DNA of 64,000 nt from Psychroflexus halocasei (GCF_900107595.1 NZ_FNQF01000001.1:186001-250000); one strand, 5' to 3'; shown: positions 35,038-45,227, counted from the stretch's first letter. The notes: generated from the sequence alone by a model not told the origin. Numbers and translations are program-made.

Positions 35038-36807
35038 TTAAAGAGGTGTCACTAAATCTTCAAACCAAGTTTTAACATCACCTTCAAGGTGTGAAGATAA
35101 TTTTTCTTGTACTATTTTATGGTAATCATTAATCCATTTGATTTCTTCTTCTGTCAACATTTCTTTCACGATGATGTTTTTAAAGAAAGGACATAAAGTT
35201 AAGGTTTCAAACTCATAAAAAGTATTCCACTCTGTTTCTTTCCATTTTTTGGTTAAGACTAAATTCTCGTGACGAATTCCGTATTGTCCTTCGACGTAAT
35301 AACCAGGTTCGTTTGACATCACCATGCCGTCAACAAGATCATAAGGATTCAGATCTTTACGAATGCTTTGTGGTCCTTCATGTACATTTAAAAAACTACC
35401 AACGCCATGACCTGTACCGTGATTGTAATCTTTACCATCCATCCATAGTGGCATTCTTGCAAAAGCATCGAGTTGCACGCCTTTTGTTCCTTTTGGGAAT
35501 TTCACTAATGACAACTGGATTAATCCTTTCAATGCTTTTGTTGCATCTTTCTTAAATTCATCTGTGACTTCGCCTAAAGCAAAAGTTCTTGTAATATCAG
35601 TTGTTCCTTCTAAATATTGTCCGCCAGAATCAATAAGGATACTGCCGTGATCGGTAATCTTTGTACTGCCTTCAGCTTTTGCAGAATAATGAATTATTGC
35701 GCCATTTCCTTTATAACCTACAATCGTATCAAAGCTATTACCTATAAAGTTTTCGCCTTGTGCTCGAAAATCATGCAACTTTTGACCAACGCCATATTCG
35801 TCGAGCTCTTCTTGACCGACAGCATGCGTAAACCAGTGTAAAAACTTCACTAATGCAACGCCATCTTTCACCATCACTTTTTCAAAACCTTCTTGTTCAG
35901 TTTTGTTTTTGATGGCTTTCATTAAATGCCCTGGGACTGGCTTTTTAATGATGTCGTTATTTTCTTTTACAGCCTCAAAAACAGATTGATTACTATTTGG
36001 CGCAATTAAAATTTGCTCGTTTTTAATATTTTTTAAATCATCAAAAAAGCTATCATAAGCTTTTAATGTGACCTCAGCCTCTTTCATTTGACGTCTAGCT
36101 TCTTCATCAAGTTTATTGATGTCAACAAATAAGATTGTCTCTTTCTGAGTAAGAAGTAAGTAACTTAAAAAAACAGGATTACATTTGACATCACTACCAC
36201 GCAAATTCAGTGTCCACGCAACATCATCTAAACTAGAGATGATATGCATAGAAGCATCTTGCTCTTTCATTTTAGAACGAATTGCGGTGATTTTATCACT
36301 AACAGATTGCCCAGCACGTTCCATAGGTTGAATGTAAACAGGATTTTCACTTGGAGAAGGACGATCCGTCCAAACATCGTTTAACAAAGGCAAATCTTTA
36401 AGTAGACGCTTGTTTTTACTTAATTTCTCCGAAAGCTGACGCCAATTAGAATGTGAAGTAACAAGCGAATTAACAGCAACAGTTGCATTTTCTGAAGTTT
36501 CTGAAATAATCCAGTCAATATAATGTGGCGTTCCTTCAATTCCATCTTTAAACATATCAATACCCGAACCTTTGAGCTCTTCAGGTGCTTGCGTAAAATA
36601 GCGACCATCCGTCCAAAGTCCGGCTTTGTCTTTAGTCACAACCACAAAACCTGCCGAACCTGTAAAGCCTGAAAGCCAAGTCCTTTCTTGCCATTCAGCT
36701 GGTAGATACTCGCCCATGTGCGGATCGGCTGAATATATGATAAAGGCATCGACATTATTTTTCTTCATTTCTGCTCTCAAAGAAGCAACTTTTTCTTTTG
36801 CTGTCAT
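35038..36807 (-). CDS. Aminopeptidase P family protein (M24B, Xaa-Pro aminopeptidase)
   Basis: 589 residues from the ATG at 36807 (MTAKEKVASLRAEM). An upstream start at 36852 would add 15 residues of no family character. The N-terminal part holds two creatinase-like domains (SADPHMGEYLPAEWQERTW near residue 30). The catalytic domain keeps the metal-ligand blocks: LIDSGGQYLEGTTDITRTF (two Asp), GTGHGVGSFLNVHEGP (His), NEPGYYVEGQYGIRHENL (two Glu). The three-domain layout of about 600 residues resembles the eukaryotic APP1 type rather than the 440-residue PepP. It removes N-terminal residues preceding proline, probably in the cytoplasm. Monocistronic. Confidence 0.94.
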   Translation of the reverse strand: MTAKEKVASLRAEMKKNNVDAFIIYSADPHMGEYLPAEWQERTWLSGFTGSAGFVVVTKDKAGLWTDGRYFTQAPEELKGSGIDMFKDGIEGTPHYIDWIISETSENATVAVNSLVTSHSNWRQLSEKLSKNKRLLKDLPLLNDVWTDRPSPSENPVYIQPMERAGQSVSDKITAIRSKMKEQDASMHIISSLDDVAWTLNLRGSDVKCNPVFLSYLLLTQKETILFVDINKLDEEARRQMKEAEVTLKAYDSFFDDLKNIKNEQILIAPNSNQSVFEAVKENNDIIKKPVPGHLMKAIKNKTEQEGFEKVMVKDGVALVKFLHWFTHAVGQEELDEYGVGQKLHDFRAQGENFIGNSFDTIVGYKGNGAIIHYSAKAEGSTKITDHGSILIDSGGQYLEGTTDITRTFALGEVTDEFKKDATKALKGLIQLSLVKFPKGTKGVQLDAFARMPLWMDGKDYNHGTGHGVGSFLNVHEGPQSIRKDLNPYDLVDGMVMSNEPGYYVEGQYGIRHENLVLTKKWKETEWNTFYEFETLTLCPFFKNIIVKEMLTEEEIKWINDYHKIVQEKLSSHLEGDVKTWFEDLVTPL

Positions 36808-37042
36808 AAGTGAATTTTTTAAAAGTCGAAAGTTACAGAAAGTCTGTTGCAATCTGAAAAAAGTAGATAGATGTTTAACAAGTTTTGGCTAGCAATTTTC
36901 GTCACGCATTTAAAAATAAATTTTTTTTAACAAAAAAGTGTTTAAGATTAGCATACCTGAGCCTCTTAGAAAAATTTATAAAGTTTAACTTGCCAAAATT
37001 ATGATCCAAGATCAACAGACTTCTACTTAAAATTTTTAATAA

Positions 37043-37975
37043 ATGAATCTTACCAACCCATTAGTTTACGGTGCTCCTATTTTCATCGCCTTAATTGCCT
37101 TAGAGCTTTCCTATAGCAAAACACGAGACAATAAAAAGCTATATAACTGGAAAGATTTATTATCAAGTTTATCGCTTGGCATAGGATCAGCTGTGATCGG
37201 CGCACTTATGAAAACAGTTTCTATGATTCTGATTTTCAATTTTGCTTATGAGCTTTTTAACCCGATTGTAGATGGTGTTCGCACCAATATCATGGGTTGG
37301 GAATCTTTTGGATATGCTTGGTATATTTGGATATTCTGTATGCTCTTAGATGATTACACTTACTACTGGTTCCATCGTCAAAACCATATGGTTAGATTTT
37401 TATGGGCTGCGCATATTGTTCATCATTCCTCTGACAATTTTAATCTGGGAACTGCTGTTCGTAATGGTTGGTTTACTATTTTTTACAAGCCTTTCTTTTA
37501 TGTATGGATTGTTATTATTGGTTTTCCACCAGAAATGCTTGTCGTTTGTTTAGGTATTGAGGCTTTATGGCAATTTCAATTGCACACACAATACATTAAG
37601 AACTTAGGCTTTCTTGAAAAATTTGTAAACACGCACACAATGCATCAAGTTCACCACGCTCAAAACATTGAGTATATGGATAAAAATCACGGTGGTTTTC
37701 TAAATATATTTGATCGCATTTTTGGCACATGGAAAGAACTGGATGAATCCATTGATATAAAATATGGTGTTTCTACACCTCCAAACTCATATAATCTCTA
37801 TGTGATTTTAACGCACGAATACAGAAACATTTGGAATGATATGAAAAAGTCTAAAAATTGGGGTGACAAGTTCATGTATATTTTTGGTCCTCCAGGCTGG
37901 AGCCATGATGGCAGTTCATTAACTATCAAACAAACTCGAAAGAAGCTTAAACAAGAAAAAATCGCAGCTGCTTAA
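37043..37975 (+). CDS. Sterol desaturase/fatty acid hydroxylase family membrane enzyme
   Basis: 310 residues with four to five hydrophobic helices. The three His clusters of the family are present: HRQNH, HIVHH and HTMHQVHH, expected to hold a di-iron centre. A further HGG follows in DKNHGGFLNIFDRIFGTW, a motif typical of the family end. It would use oxygen to hydroxylate or desaturate a lipid in the inner membrane. The substrate (carotenoid, fatty acid or hopanoid-type lipid) cannot be read from sequence. It is monocistronic, preceded by 190 AT-rich bases and followed by 271 bases in which I see nothing definite. Confidence 0.9.
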   Translation: MNLTNPLVYGAPIFIALIALELSYSKTRDNKKLYNWKDLLSSLSLGIGSAVIGALMKTVSMILIFNFAYELFNPIVDGVRTNIMGWESFGYAWYIWIFCMLLDDYTYYWFHRQNHMVRFLWAAHIVHHSSDNFNLGTAVRNGWFTIFYKPFFYVWIVIIGFPPEMLVVCLGIEALWQFQLHTQYIKNLGFLEKFVNTHTMHQVHHAQNIEYMDKNHGGFLNIFDRIFGTWKELDESIDIKYGVSTPPNSYNLYVILTHEYRNIWNDMKKSKNWGDKFMYIFGPPGWSHDGSSLTIKQTRKKLKQEKIAAA

Positions 37976-38246
37976 CTAAAAAAATGACATGATTGAATTT
38001 TTCAAGTTTTAATTTTTTAAGTCATCTATCTATTTTCAAAAACAAATCTCGTCATTGTTTTAACTGTAGATAAGCAAATTTGGGATCTTTAATAAAGAGT
38101 TGAAAATCATAGTGTATAATAGTATGTAGAAAAAGGAATCCACTGTTCAACCACAGGAAAGAATTTCTGGATTTCTTATTGTGAACATTTATGCTTCCAA
38201 ACTTGATCTGACATAGAAAATTCTAAGATATAGCACAAAAGACTAG

Positions 38247-39515
38247 CTACCGCTTTTGTAATTGATCTAATGATGTTCCTTTTATCCCTTGAATATCATT
38301 CCCTGAAGGTTTTTGGAACAAGACAAGATCGAAATCCCCGATAACCGCAATTAAATGTTCGAAAACATCTGATTGAATTAAATTCAATGGTTTAAAACTA
38401 ACACTATTAACCCAGGCATATATTTCCAAAGGAAGACCATCACCGTCTTGCTGAAGCTGTCTCACTACCATATATTCGTTATTTATACCTGGATGCATCA
38501 TAAGAAAAGATTCTATATACTGCCTAAAAAGACTGAGATTGGTAATAGTGCTAAGCTTCTCAAAATCATATCCTTTTTCATCGTTCCACTTTAATTTTTC
38601 ACTTTCGCCAGAGAAAAGACCTTTAGCACGAAGATTTTTAATGAAATTTTCATCAACTTTTTTAATACTTCTAAGATCAATGAGCAAATGATGCATAATA
38701 CGTCTGATATTGGTATCCTCCATCGCTCGTACATTTTTAAAACCATTTGAAACCAAAGCATAAGTTGGAACATTACTGATGGTATTATCCCAATTTCTCA
38801 CTTTAACACTGGTCAGGTTAATTTCAGTCACCTGCCCATCAGCGTCATAATTATAAATAGAAATCCAATCACCCACGCGCACCATATCATTAACCGACAC
38901 TTGAATACTCGCTACCAAACCTAAAATAACATCCTTGAATATCAAGAGAACAATAGCCATCCCTGCGCCAAAAGCAGTAATAATTGTCATGGGCGATTTT
39001 CCGAAAAGTATAGAAATGATCAGAACAGCAGAGATGAGATAGCAAATAATCAGCATCACTTGAATGTAACTACTTACAGGTTTCTTTTCATATTTTTTAC
39101 TATGTTGTCCTAAATATTCCAAGGAATGGAATGTACGTGTCAGAAAGACCATGGCCATGATAATAATATAAATGACTGCAAGTATCCGCAGGTTATGCGT
39201 GGCAGCTGCACTAATATTAAAAAACAGTGGTAAAAGATAGTAAACCACAAAGCCAGTCATCAGCTTTGCCAAAGCATCAAAGACTCTTTTCTTGATAAAA
39301 ATAGAGGTGCGGTCATTCTTTTTCTTTTTTAGCCAAGGCTTTACAAGAGCGCGAATTATTGTTCGAATAACTAAAGAAAAAAGCCAACTAGCAATAAATA
39401 AGGCGAAACTATTAATAACTACTGCTAAAAAATTGGATGAATTTTCCGCTAGTCCATATCCTTCTAGTAAATATCTAGTCCGATCTTGCAAACTTGAAAT
39501 ATCTTGATATAACAT
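38247..39515 (-). CDS. YbdG-like mechanosensitive ion channel (MscS family)
   Basis: 422 residues. Hydrophobic segments lie at about 28-50, 80-100, 108-128, 150-170 and 178-198. The last is the pore helix with GAGMAIVLLIFKDVILGLVASIQ, followed by the MscS beta domain (VNDMVRVGDWISI, TSVKVRNWDNTISNVPTYALV). The C-terminal region (IRRIMHHLLIDLRSIK and the closing FEHLIAVIGDFDL) is characteristic of the YbdG subgroup. It would open under membrane tension during osmotic downshock. The gene is alone; the 39516-39743 gap downstream of its start side is AT-rich and holds nothing else that I recognise. Confidence 0.91.
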   Translation of the reverse strand: MLYQDISSLQDRTRYLLEGYGLAENSSNFLAVVINSFALFIASWLFSLVIRTIIRALVKPWLKKKKNDRTSIFIKKRVFDALAKLMTGFVVYYLLPLFFNISAAATHNLRILAVIYIIIMAMVFLTRTFHSLEYLGQHSKKYEKKPVSSYIQVMLIICYLISAVLIISILFGKSPMTIITAFGAGMAIVLLIFKDVILGLVASIQVSVNDMVRVGDWISIYNYDADGQVTEINLTSVKVRNWDNTISNVPTYALVSNGFKNVRAMEDTNIRRIMHHLLIDLRSIKKVDENFIKNLRAKGLFSGESEKLKWNDEKGYDFEKLSTITNLSLFRQYIESFLMMHPGINNEYMVVRQLQQDGDGLPLEIYAWVNSVSFKPLNLIQSDVFEHLIAVIGDFDLVLFQKPSGNDIQGIKGTSLDQLQKR

Positions 39516-39743
39516 AGGATATACTTTTATAAAACTTCTTGGGTGCTAAAGAAGCTACAAATTTAAAGAATTGTTTCTTGCTAATTTTTTATTTATGATG
39601 ATTTTGATCGGTATAAATTATCAAGTTCCAACCGAAAAATAAAATGCCTATTATTTAATAAAGATAAGTAACGAAGAGATAAGAATTAAATGAAATTTTA
39701 AAAATTTAGTTTTAGTACAAAATCCTTACATGACAGACATAAA

Positions 39744-39782
39744 AAAACCTCAACAATCTGATAATTAGATTGTTGAGGTTTT
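39744..39782 (-). terminator. Terminator after tRNA-Leu
   Basis: A 16-bp stem (arms 39744-39759 and 39767-39782) is followed on the minus strand by TTT. It begins seven bases after the tRNA 3' end. Confidence 0.85.
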
Positions 39783-39788
39783 GCGTTG

Positions 39789-39870
39789 TGCGGGCGGAGA
39801 GACTCGAACTCTCACACCTCGCGGCACTAGATCCTAAGTCTAGCGTGTCTACCAATTCCACCACGCCCGC
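39789..39870 (-). tRNA. tRNA-Leu (anticodon TAG)
   Basis: 82 bases on the minus strand. The acceptor is GCGGGCG/CGCCCGC, and the anticodon stem CTAGA/TCTAG has loop CTTAGGA, giving anticodon TAG (CUN codons). A long variable arm (TGCCGCGAGGTG) is typical of tRNA-Leu. The T arm is GAGAG-TTCGAGT-CTCTC and the discriminator is A. The CCA is not encoded. A consensus promoter lies directly upstream and a terminator downstream, so it is its own transcription unit. Confidence 0.96.
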
Positions 39871-39909
39871 AATAATGTTGCCTAAAACATAAACTTGTTT
39901 TAAACGGGT

Positions 39910-39940
39910 GCAAATATAAACAATAATCAGAATTGACAAA
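39910..39940 (-). promoter_or_regulatory. Promoter of tRNA-Leu
   Basis: On the minus strand TTTG (39937-39940), 18 bases, then TATATTTGC (39910-39918). The same spacing and boxes occur at the tRNA-Val promoter at 1744-1774. Confidence 0.85.
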
Positions 39941-39985
39941 CATCGATTCCTTAAAAATTTATATATTGTCATAAAATATTTTTTT

Positions 39986-41380
39986 ATGCTATCACCAAAA
40001 GATTATATAGAAAAGAATAAAGATGCATTCTTAAACGAGTTAATTGAACTTCTGAAAATTCCTTCAGTGAGTGCTGACCCTGCTTTCAAGGATGATGTTA
40101 ATGCAGCTGCTAAGGTTGTTAAAAAGAGTTTACTTGCTGCCGGATGTGATACTGCTGAAGTTTGCGAAACGCCAGGTTTACCAATTGTTTACGGTGAAAA
40201 AATAATTGACCCAAAACTTCCAACAGTTTTGGTTTATGGACATTATGATGTTCAACCGCCAGATCCGATTGATTTATGGACAAGTCCACCTTTTGAACCA
40301 GTCATTAAAAAAACAGATATTCATCCTGAAGGTGCAATATTTGCACGTGGCGCTTGTGATGATAAAGGTCAAATGTTTATGCATGTCAAGGCTTTACAAT
40401 ACATGACAGAAACTGACAACTTGCCTTGTAATGTCAAATTCATGATTGAAGGTGAAGAAGAAGTTGGAAGTGTCAGTTTAGAATGGTTTTTAGAACGCAA
40501 TCAAGACAAATTAGAAAACGATGTCATCTTGATTTCTGACACAGGAATGATCAGTAAAGATACACCATCAATCACAACAGGTTTGAGAGGTTTAAGCTAT
40601 GTTGAGGTTGAAGTTACAGGACCAAATCGTGATTTACACTCAGGTTTATACGGAGGTGCAGTTGCCAATCCAATTAATATCTTGAATAAAATGATTGCTT
40701 CATTACAAGATGAAGATAACCGCATTACAGTTCCTGGATTTTACGATAAAGTAGAAGAGCTTTCAAAGGAAGAACGCCAAAAAATGGCTGAAGCTCCTTT
40801 TGATTTAGATGAGTATAAAGAACATATCGGCATTCCAGATGTACGTGGCGAAAAAGCTTACTCAACTCTCGAACGTGCGTCGATCAGACCAACTTTAGAT
40901 GTCAATGGTATTTGGGGAGGTTATATTGGTGAAGGCGCCAAAACAGTTATTGCAAGTAAGGCTTACGCCAAAATATCCATGCGTTTAGTCCCTAATCATA
41001 ATTGGGAGGAAATCACTGAGCTATTTAAAAAACATTTTGAAAGTATTGCACCTGCTGGCGTCACTGTAGAAGTCAAACCGCATCACGGCGGACAAGCTTA
41101 TGTCACTCCAATTGACGGAATAGAGTATAAAGCTGCTGATTTAGCATTTAAAGATACTTTCGGAAAAGATGCTATTCCTTTAAGAAGTGGCGGAAGCATT
41201 CCTATTGTTTCTTTATTTGAGGGCTATTTAAAAAGTAAAACAATTTTGATGGGCTTTGGTTTAAATTCAGATGCTATTCATTCGCCTAATGAGCATTTTG
41301 GCGTTTGGAATTTCTTGAAAGGAATCGAAACAATTCCATATTTCTATAAGCATTTTACTGATTTAAAAACGAAAAGCTAG
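39986..41380 (+). CDS. M20-family dipeptidase
   Basis: 464 residues. Metal and catalytic blocks are GHYDVQPPD (His and catalytic Asp), ARGACDDKGQ (bridging Asp), EGEEEVGS (catalytic Glu plus ligand), and HSPNEHF near the end (His ligand). The dimerisation domain lies in between (about 200-330, with DLHSGLYGG). It is a cytosolic dizinc peptidase of the CNDP/PepV-like branch that cleaves dipeptides. It starts about 115 bases from the divergently transcribed tRNA-Leu, with a strong terminator 26 bases after the stop. Monocistronic. Confidence 0.94.
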   Translation: MLSPKDYIEKNKDAFLNELIELLKIPSVSADPAFKDDVNAAAKVVKKSLLAAGCDTAEVCETPGLPIVYGEKIIDPKLPTVLVYGHYDVQPPDPIDLWTSPPFEPVIKKTDIHPEGAIFARGACDDKGQMFMHVKALQYMTETDNLPCNVKFMIEGEEEVGSVSLEWFLERNQDKLENDVILISDTGMISKDTPSITTGLRGLSYVEVEVTGPNRDLHSGLYGGAVANPINILNKMIASLQDEDNRITVPGFYDKVEELSKEERQKMAEAPFDLDEYKEHIGIPDVRGEKAYSTLERASIRPTLDVNGIWGGYIGEGAKTVIASKAYAKISMRLVPNHNWEEITELFKKHFESIAPAGVTVEVKPHHGGQAYVTPIDGIEYKAADLAFKDTFGKDAIPLRSGGSIPIVSLFEGYLKSKTILMGFGLNSDAIHSPNEHFGVWNFLKGIETIPYFYKHFTDLKTKS

Positions 41381-41405
41381 TTTTTAAAACTTTTTACATC
41401 AATAC

Positions 41406-41443
41406 AAAAGAGCCTGATTTCGTTGTTGAAATCAGGCTCTTTT
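41406..41443 (+). terminator. Terminator of the M20 dipeptidase gene
   Basis: A perfect 16-bp stem (arms 41406-41421 and 41428-41443) is followed by T residues to 41447. Confidence 0.88.
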
Positions 41444-41458
41444 TTTACTTTATAAGCA

Positions 41459-41490
41459 AAAAACTGCCTCAAATCAATGAGACAGTTTTT
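41459..41490 (-). terminator. Terminator of the fadL-lipoprotein unit
   Basis: A 12-bp stem (arms 41459-41470 and 41479-41490) contains one mismatch on the plus strand that becomes a U-G pair on the minus strand. It lies 29 bases after the GDSL lipoprotein stop. Confidence 0.75.
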
Positions 41491-41518
41491 TTATATTCTT
41501 TCTAAAATAATTGATTAA

Positions 41519-43081
41519 CTACTGAACGTCATCACTGAAAGTGACAGTTCCGAAATTTCCAATATTAACAGTTGGGACAGTAGATCCGTAAGTTTCATTG
41601 ATTGATTGTATAGCTTCACTTGCGATGAATGCATATCCACGAGGAGTTAAATGAACACCATCAAGAGAAAACGCTCCACCTGTTACAAAAGCTGATGTCA
41701 TCACACCGCTTTCGTAAACAATACCCGTTGTAGAAACTTCTTTCATCAACTCATCCACATCAACGAAAGCTAAACCATTAGCTTGTGCTAATCCTTCAAT
41801 AGTCGCATTAAAAGATTCTTTTGCAGTTTGCACCATCATGATTTCATCATCATCTAAAGCATCTTCATCTTCTATTGGGTTGACTGCATCTAAAACTAAC
41901 ATTGCTTGCTGAGGTGTTGGTGTTCCTCCTTGCTGAAGAATACCTAAAACTTGCATCACTTCTGGCGTTAAAGCAACAGAACCATAGCCAGAGTTTTGTA
42001 AAGCTCCTCTATCTATTGTTAACAGCAACAACTCTTCATCAGTCATTTGTCTAAATCCAAAAGGATTTTGCTGAGAAGGCTCAACGCTGATTAAAAATCT
42101 ATTCGGACCTTCGTTAAATGTTATTGCATATTGAGCTGCAAGAGCTTGTGCTTGAGCGGCTGGCACGCCTTGCTGAATTAATGTTTGTGTAGCTATACCA
42201 GCAAATGCTTGAAAGAAACCAGTTAATCCTTGCGCTTGCGCAGCATCAAGGGCTAAAGCATTATTAGGAACAGTTGTGAAAAAAGGAATATTAGTCACAT
42301 CTGGAATATTAAAAACAACACCTCCTGAAGCGTTCGCATTTAAAGCGTTTAGTAAATCATTATAAACTGAAGCAAAAACATTCGGATCCGTAATATCATT
42401 AGAACCATAAGTAGAAGGATCGAGATTTCCTGCTTGATCAACACCGATACCACCTGAAGTTGCAAAACTCAATATATCATTATTTCCAATCCAAAGAGAA
42501 AAGAAAGTTGGATTTTGAGAAGCAGCATCTTCAATAACTGTCGCTGATTCAGATGAAGCAAATCTTGCAAAATAAGGATTTGCTTGTCCAGACGTTATTC
42601 CTGCTGGATTTCCATAACCTGGCGCTGCTAAATGAAAAGATTTAGCACCTGGAACCCCCATATTATTAAAGGATCCTGAAAGTTTATTAGTGATTTCTGT
42701 TTGAGGCGTTCCTGCTAAAATTGCAGGTGCAGGTGAACCTGAAGTTACACTCAAAACCAATCTATTTTCAGAAATTTGTTGACCACCTAATAGTAACCCA
42801 CCAAGATTATCAGCCATCATCGGCTGTTTAAACTCTCCACCACCAACTAATTCAAATTTAGTTGCCATGATATTCGGAAAAGAACTCTCTTGACCTTGAA
42901 CGTAAAGTGCATTATCAGCGTAACCAGCGGTTAGCGAGTTACCAACTGAAACAAAGTTAGTGAAGTCAGCATCTCCGCTGACATAAATATCATTTTCTTG
43001 AACTTGGTTATCGAACTCAGGCTCACACGAAAGAAACATCGCACAGGCTGAAATTCCGATATATTTTAGATAATTTTTCAT
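41519..43081 (-). CDS. SGNH/GDSL-type lipolytic lipoprotein
   Basis: 520 residues with a lipoprotein signal (MKNYLKYIGISACAMFLSC, Cys19). The SGNH blocks are VGNSLTAGY (nucleophile Ser), WIGNNDILSF (block III Asn) and DGVHLTPRGYAFIA near the C-terminus (Asp and His). A large Ala/Gln-rich insertion (about 235-300) separates blocks III and V, and the family is somewhat longer than a minimal GDSL esterase. It probably acts on lipids or esters at the outer membrane. The upstream FadL-type gene ends ten bases before this start, and the pair is likely co-transcribed for uptake and hydrolysis of hydrophobic compounds. Confidence 0.88.
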   Translation of the reverse strand: MKNYLKYIGISACAMFLSCEPEFDNQVQENDIYVSGDADFTNFVSVGNSLTAGYADNALYVQGQESSFPNIMATKFELVGGGEFKQPMMADNLGGLLLGGQQISENRLVLSVTSGSPAPAILAGTPQTEITNKLSGSFNNMGVPGAKSFHLAAPGYGNPAGITSGQANPYFARFASSESATVIEDAASQNPTFFSLWIGNNDILSFATSGGIGVDQAGNLDPSTYGSNDITDPNVFASVYNDLLNALNANASGGVVFNIPDVTNIPFFTTVPNNALALDAAQAQGLTGFFQAFAGIATQTLIQQGVPAAQAQALAAQYAITFNEGPNRFLISVEPSQQNPFGFRQMTDEELLLLTIDRGALQNSGYGSVALTPEVMQVLGILQQGGTPTPQQAMLVLDAVNPIEDEDALDDDEIMMVQTAKESFNATIEGLAQANGLAFVDVDELMKEVSTTGIVYESGVMTSAFVTGGAFSLDGVHLTPRGYAFIASEAIQSINETYGSTVPTVNIGNFGTVTFSDDVQ

Positions 43082-43091
43082 AGAGATTTTT

Positions 43092-44348
43092 TTATAATTT
43101 ATAACTTACACCTATACCTGGTATAAAAGCATTTGATTTATAAGTACCTTTAAATGGAACTTCTTTTCCATCAACCATATAGTGATCGTAAGACGCATTT
43201 ACTTCTTTAAACCTTACATACAAGAATGAAGCATCAATCGCTAAATTCTCATTGATTTTATAAGAAAGACCCGCTGTAAAACCTTGAGAATCATTTCTTG
43301 GTGTTTCTGGTGCAAAATAACCTTCACGTACTGGCGTTTGGTCGTAGTAATACCCTGCTCTTAAATCAATTGCACTACTTGCTTTATACTCCATACCAAA
43401 TCTATATGATGAAGAGTTTTTGTAATTTCTTGGGTTTTTAGAATCAGCAACACTTGGATCCACAAAATCAATATCTAAATTGTCATAAGCTTCCCAGTAA
43501 GTTCTATTGTAATCTAAAGCGAACAACCATTTTTCAGTCGCTTGCCATGCTGCACCAATCGACAGTTCAGCTGGCATTGGTAAAGATGCATTAAAGTTTT
43601 TGACTCCATTTTCAGCAGGAACTAAACCTGAATTGGGAATATTAGAAAATGTTGCTTCTCCATTTTCAGCCTCAAGAATAATTTCAGATCTATAGTTCAT
43701 CGCTATTCTAAAATTATCTGTTGGCGCAACTGTCATACTTGCACTCCATCCCCAGTTTGTTACACCTGAGTCCTCTATATTTACATTAGACCTATTTCCA
43801 TTAATATCGGTTATAGTCTGATTAATGTTTCTATTAAATTCAACATTACCAGTTGCATATATCGGTCCACCGCCAATACTTACATGCTCGGAAAGTCTAA
43901 TTGATAATAAAGGTTGAATATAAATTGCAGCCAAATCAATATTGTTGACTAAGTGAGATCCTGACCAATCTTTCTCCCATTTCACTTCACTACCATAAGG
44001 CGTGTAAACACTTAAACCTGCAGATAACCACTCATTAATTTTATAAGTGATGTAAGCGTAAAAAGGTGTTCCCGCAGGACTATCTGTTTCACTATATTCA
44101 CCTGTTGTTTCGTTTTGCCATTTCACGTTTGACATAACAGCTGATACCCCAACAGAGACATTCAGTCTGTCCTCAAGCATCACAATTCCTGACGGGTTAA
44201 AAAATGCTGTTTCTGCACTGTTTACCAATGCAACTCCTGCGTGCCCCATTGCTAAGGCTCTTTGCCCTTGTGTAGCAACTCGGTAACCTCCTGCATAAAT
44301 TGAGGAAGCTGATAACAGCAATACCGCTAATAATAAGATTTTTCTCAT
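43092..44348 (-). CDS. OmpP1/FadL/TodX-family outer-membrane transporter
   Basis: 418 residues. The signal peptide MRKILLLAVLLLSASSIYA is followed by GGYRVATQGQRALAMGHAGVA and NPSGIVMLEDRL, the N-terminal hatch features of the FadL family. Alternating hydrophobic strands and a C-terminal aromatic-rich strand (FIPGIGVSYKL) fit a beta-barrel. It should carry long-chain fatty acids or similar hydrophobic molecules across the outer membrane. It lies ten bases upstream of the GDSL lipoprotein gene. Confidence 0.9.
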   Translation of the reverse strand: MRKILLLAVLLLSASSIYAGGYRVATQGQRALAMGHAGVALVNSAETAFFNPSGIVMLEDRLNVSVGVSAVMSNVKWQNETTGEYSETDSPAGTPFYAYITYKINEWLSAGLSVYTPYGSEVKWEKDWSGSHLVNNIDLAAIYIQPLLSIRLSEHVSIGGGPIYATGNVEFNRNINQTITDINGNRSNVNIEDSGVTNWGWSASMTVAPTDNFRIAMNYRSEIILEAENGEATFSNIPNSGLVPAENGVKNFNASLPMPAELSIGAAWQATEKWLFALDYNRTYWEAYDNLDIDFVDPSVADSKNPRNYKNSSSYRFGMEYKASSAIDLRAGYYYDQTPVREGYFAPETPRNDSQGFTAGLSYKINENLAIDASFLYVRFKEVNASYDHYMVDGKEVPFKGTYKSNAFIPGIGVSYKL

Positions 44349-44459
44349 ATTTCTATATTAGATTTTAAATATACTCATCAATAAATGATGTTTCAAATTT
44401 AACATTAATTCACAATTTCACAACAAAATTTTAATAATACTATGTTAGCATAGTAATTT

Positions 44460-45227
44460 TTAAGCTAAAAATGCGGATGTCACATTATAAAATTCATCCT
44501 GTTGTTCCGCATGAACCCAATGCCCAGCATTCTGAATGGGTTGAATTTTAGAATTTGGAAAATGATTTTTAATCAAATTATTATCTTCAGCTGTGATATA
44601 ATCTGATTTTTTTCCATTGATAAACAAGGTCTGTCCCTCAAAAGTTTCATTTGCTTTTAATGCTTTACCAATCTCATTAATATTCGCCTTCAGGCTATCA
44701 AGATTTACTCTTAATCCGTATTCCTTTTTATTCTTTCTATATAAATTTTTTAATAAAAATTGACGAATAGATTTTATCTTGATGTATTTAGACAATAAAT
44801 CATCAGCATCTTTTCGAGATTCAAAACAAGCCTCATCAACTGCGGTCAAGCCTTCTAAAATTTGTTGATGATGTGGCGCATAATATTTTGGAGCAATATC
44901 AACGACAATCATTTTATTAACGTAAGTCGGGAAGTGAGCCGAGAAAGTCATAACAGTTTTACCTCCCATTGAGTGCCCTATTAAATCAGCAGAAGACATG
45001 TTGTTTTTATCCATATAGCTTTTCAAGTCTGCCGCTAACAAGTCGTAATTGAATTCATCACAATGCGGACTTCTTCCATGATTTCTCTGATCGATTAAAT
45101 GAACTTGATAATTCATCTCATCGGCATATCGCTTAGCTAATGTTTTCCAGTTATCTCCCATTCCTAAAAAACCATGTAAAATCAAAAGTGGTTTTCCTTC
45201 TCCTATCACATTCGCGTATAAATCCAT
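44460..45227 (-). CDS. Alpha/beta hydrolase (YbfF-like esterase)
   Basis: 255 residues. The oxyanion region ILHGFLGMGDNW, the second block DQRNHGRSP, the nucleophile elbow GHSMGGKTVM and the C-terminal NAGHWVHAEQ (His) form a complete catalytic set together with an acidic residue before the final strand. It has no signal peptide, so it is cytosolic. Its ATG overlaps the last base of the pdxJ stop, so the two genes are translationally coupled. Substrate unknown; the similarity suggests a short-chain esterase. Confidence 0.88.
   Translation of the reverse strand: MDLYANVIGEGKPLLILHGFLGMGDNWKTLAKRYADEMNYQVHLIDQRNHGRSPHCDEFNYDLLAADLKSYMDKNNMSSADLIGHSMGGKTVMTFSAHFPTYVNKMIVVDIAPKYYAPHHQQILEGLTAVDEACFESRKDADDLLSKYIKIKSIRQFLLKNLYRKNKKEYGLRVNLDSLKANINEIGKALKANETFEGQTLFINGKKSDYITAEDNNLIKNHFPNSKIQPIQNAGHWVHAEQQDEFYNVTSAFLA

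Noticed and set aside
41406-41490. Inverted repeats as ends of an insertion element
   Set aside because: The two hairpins are independent terminators of convergent genes, each with its own T-run. No transposase lies between them.
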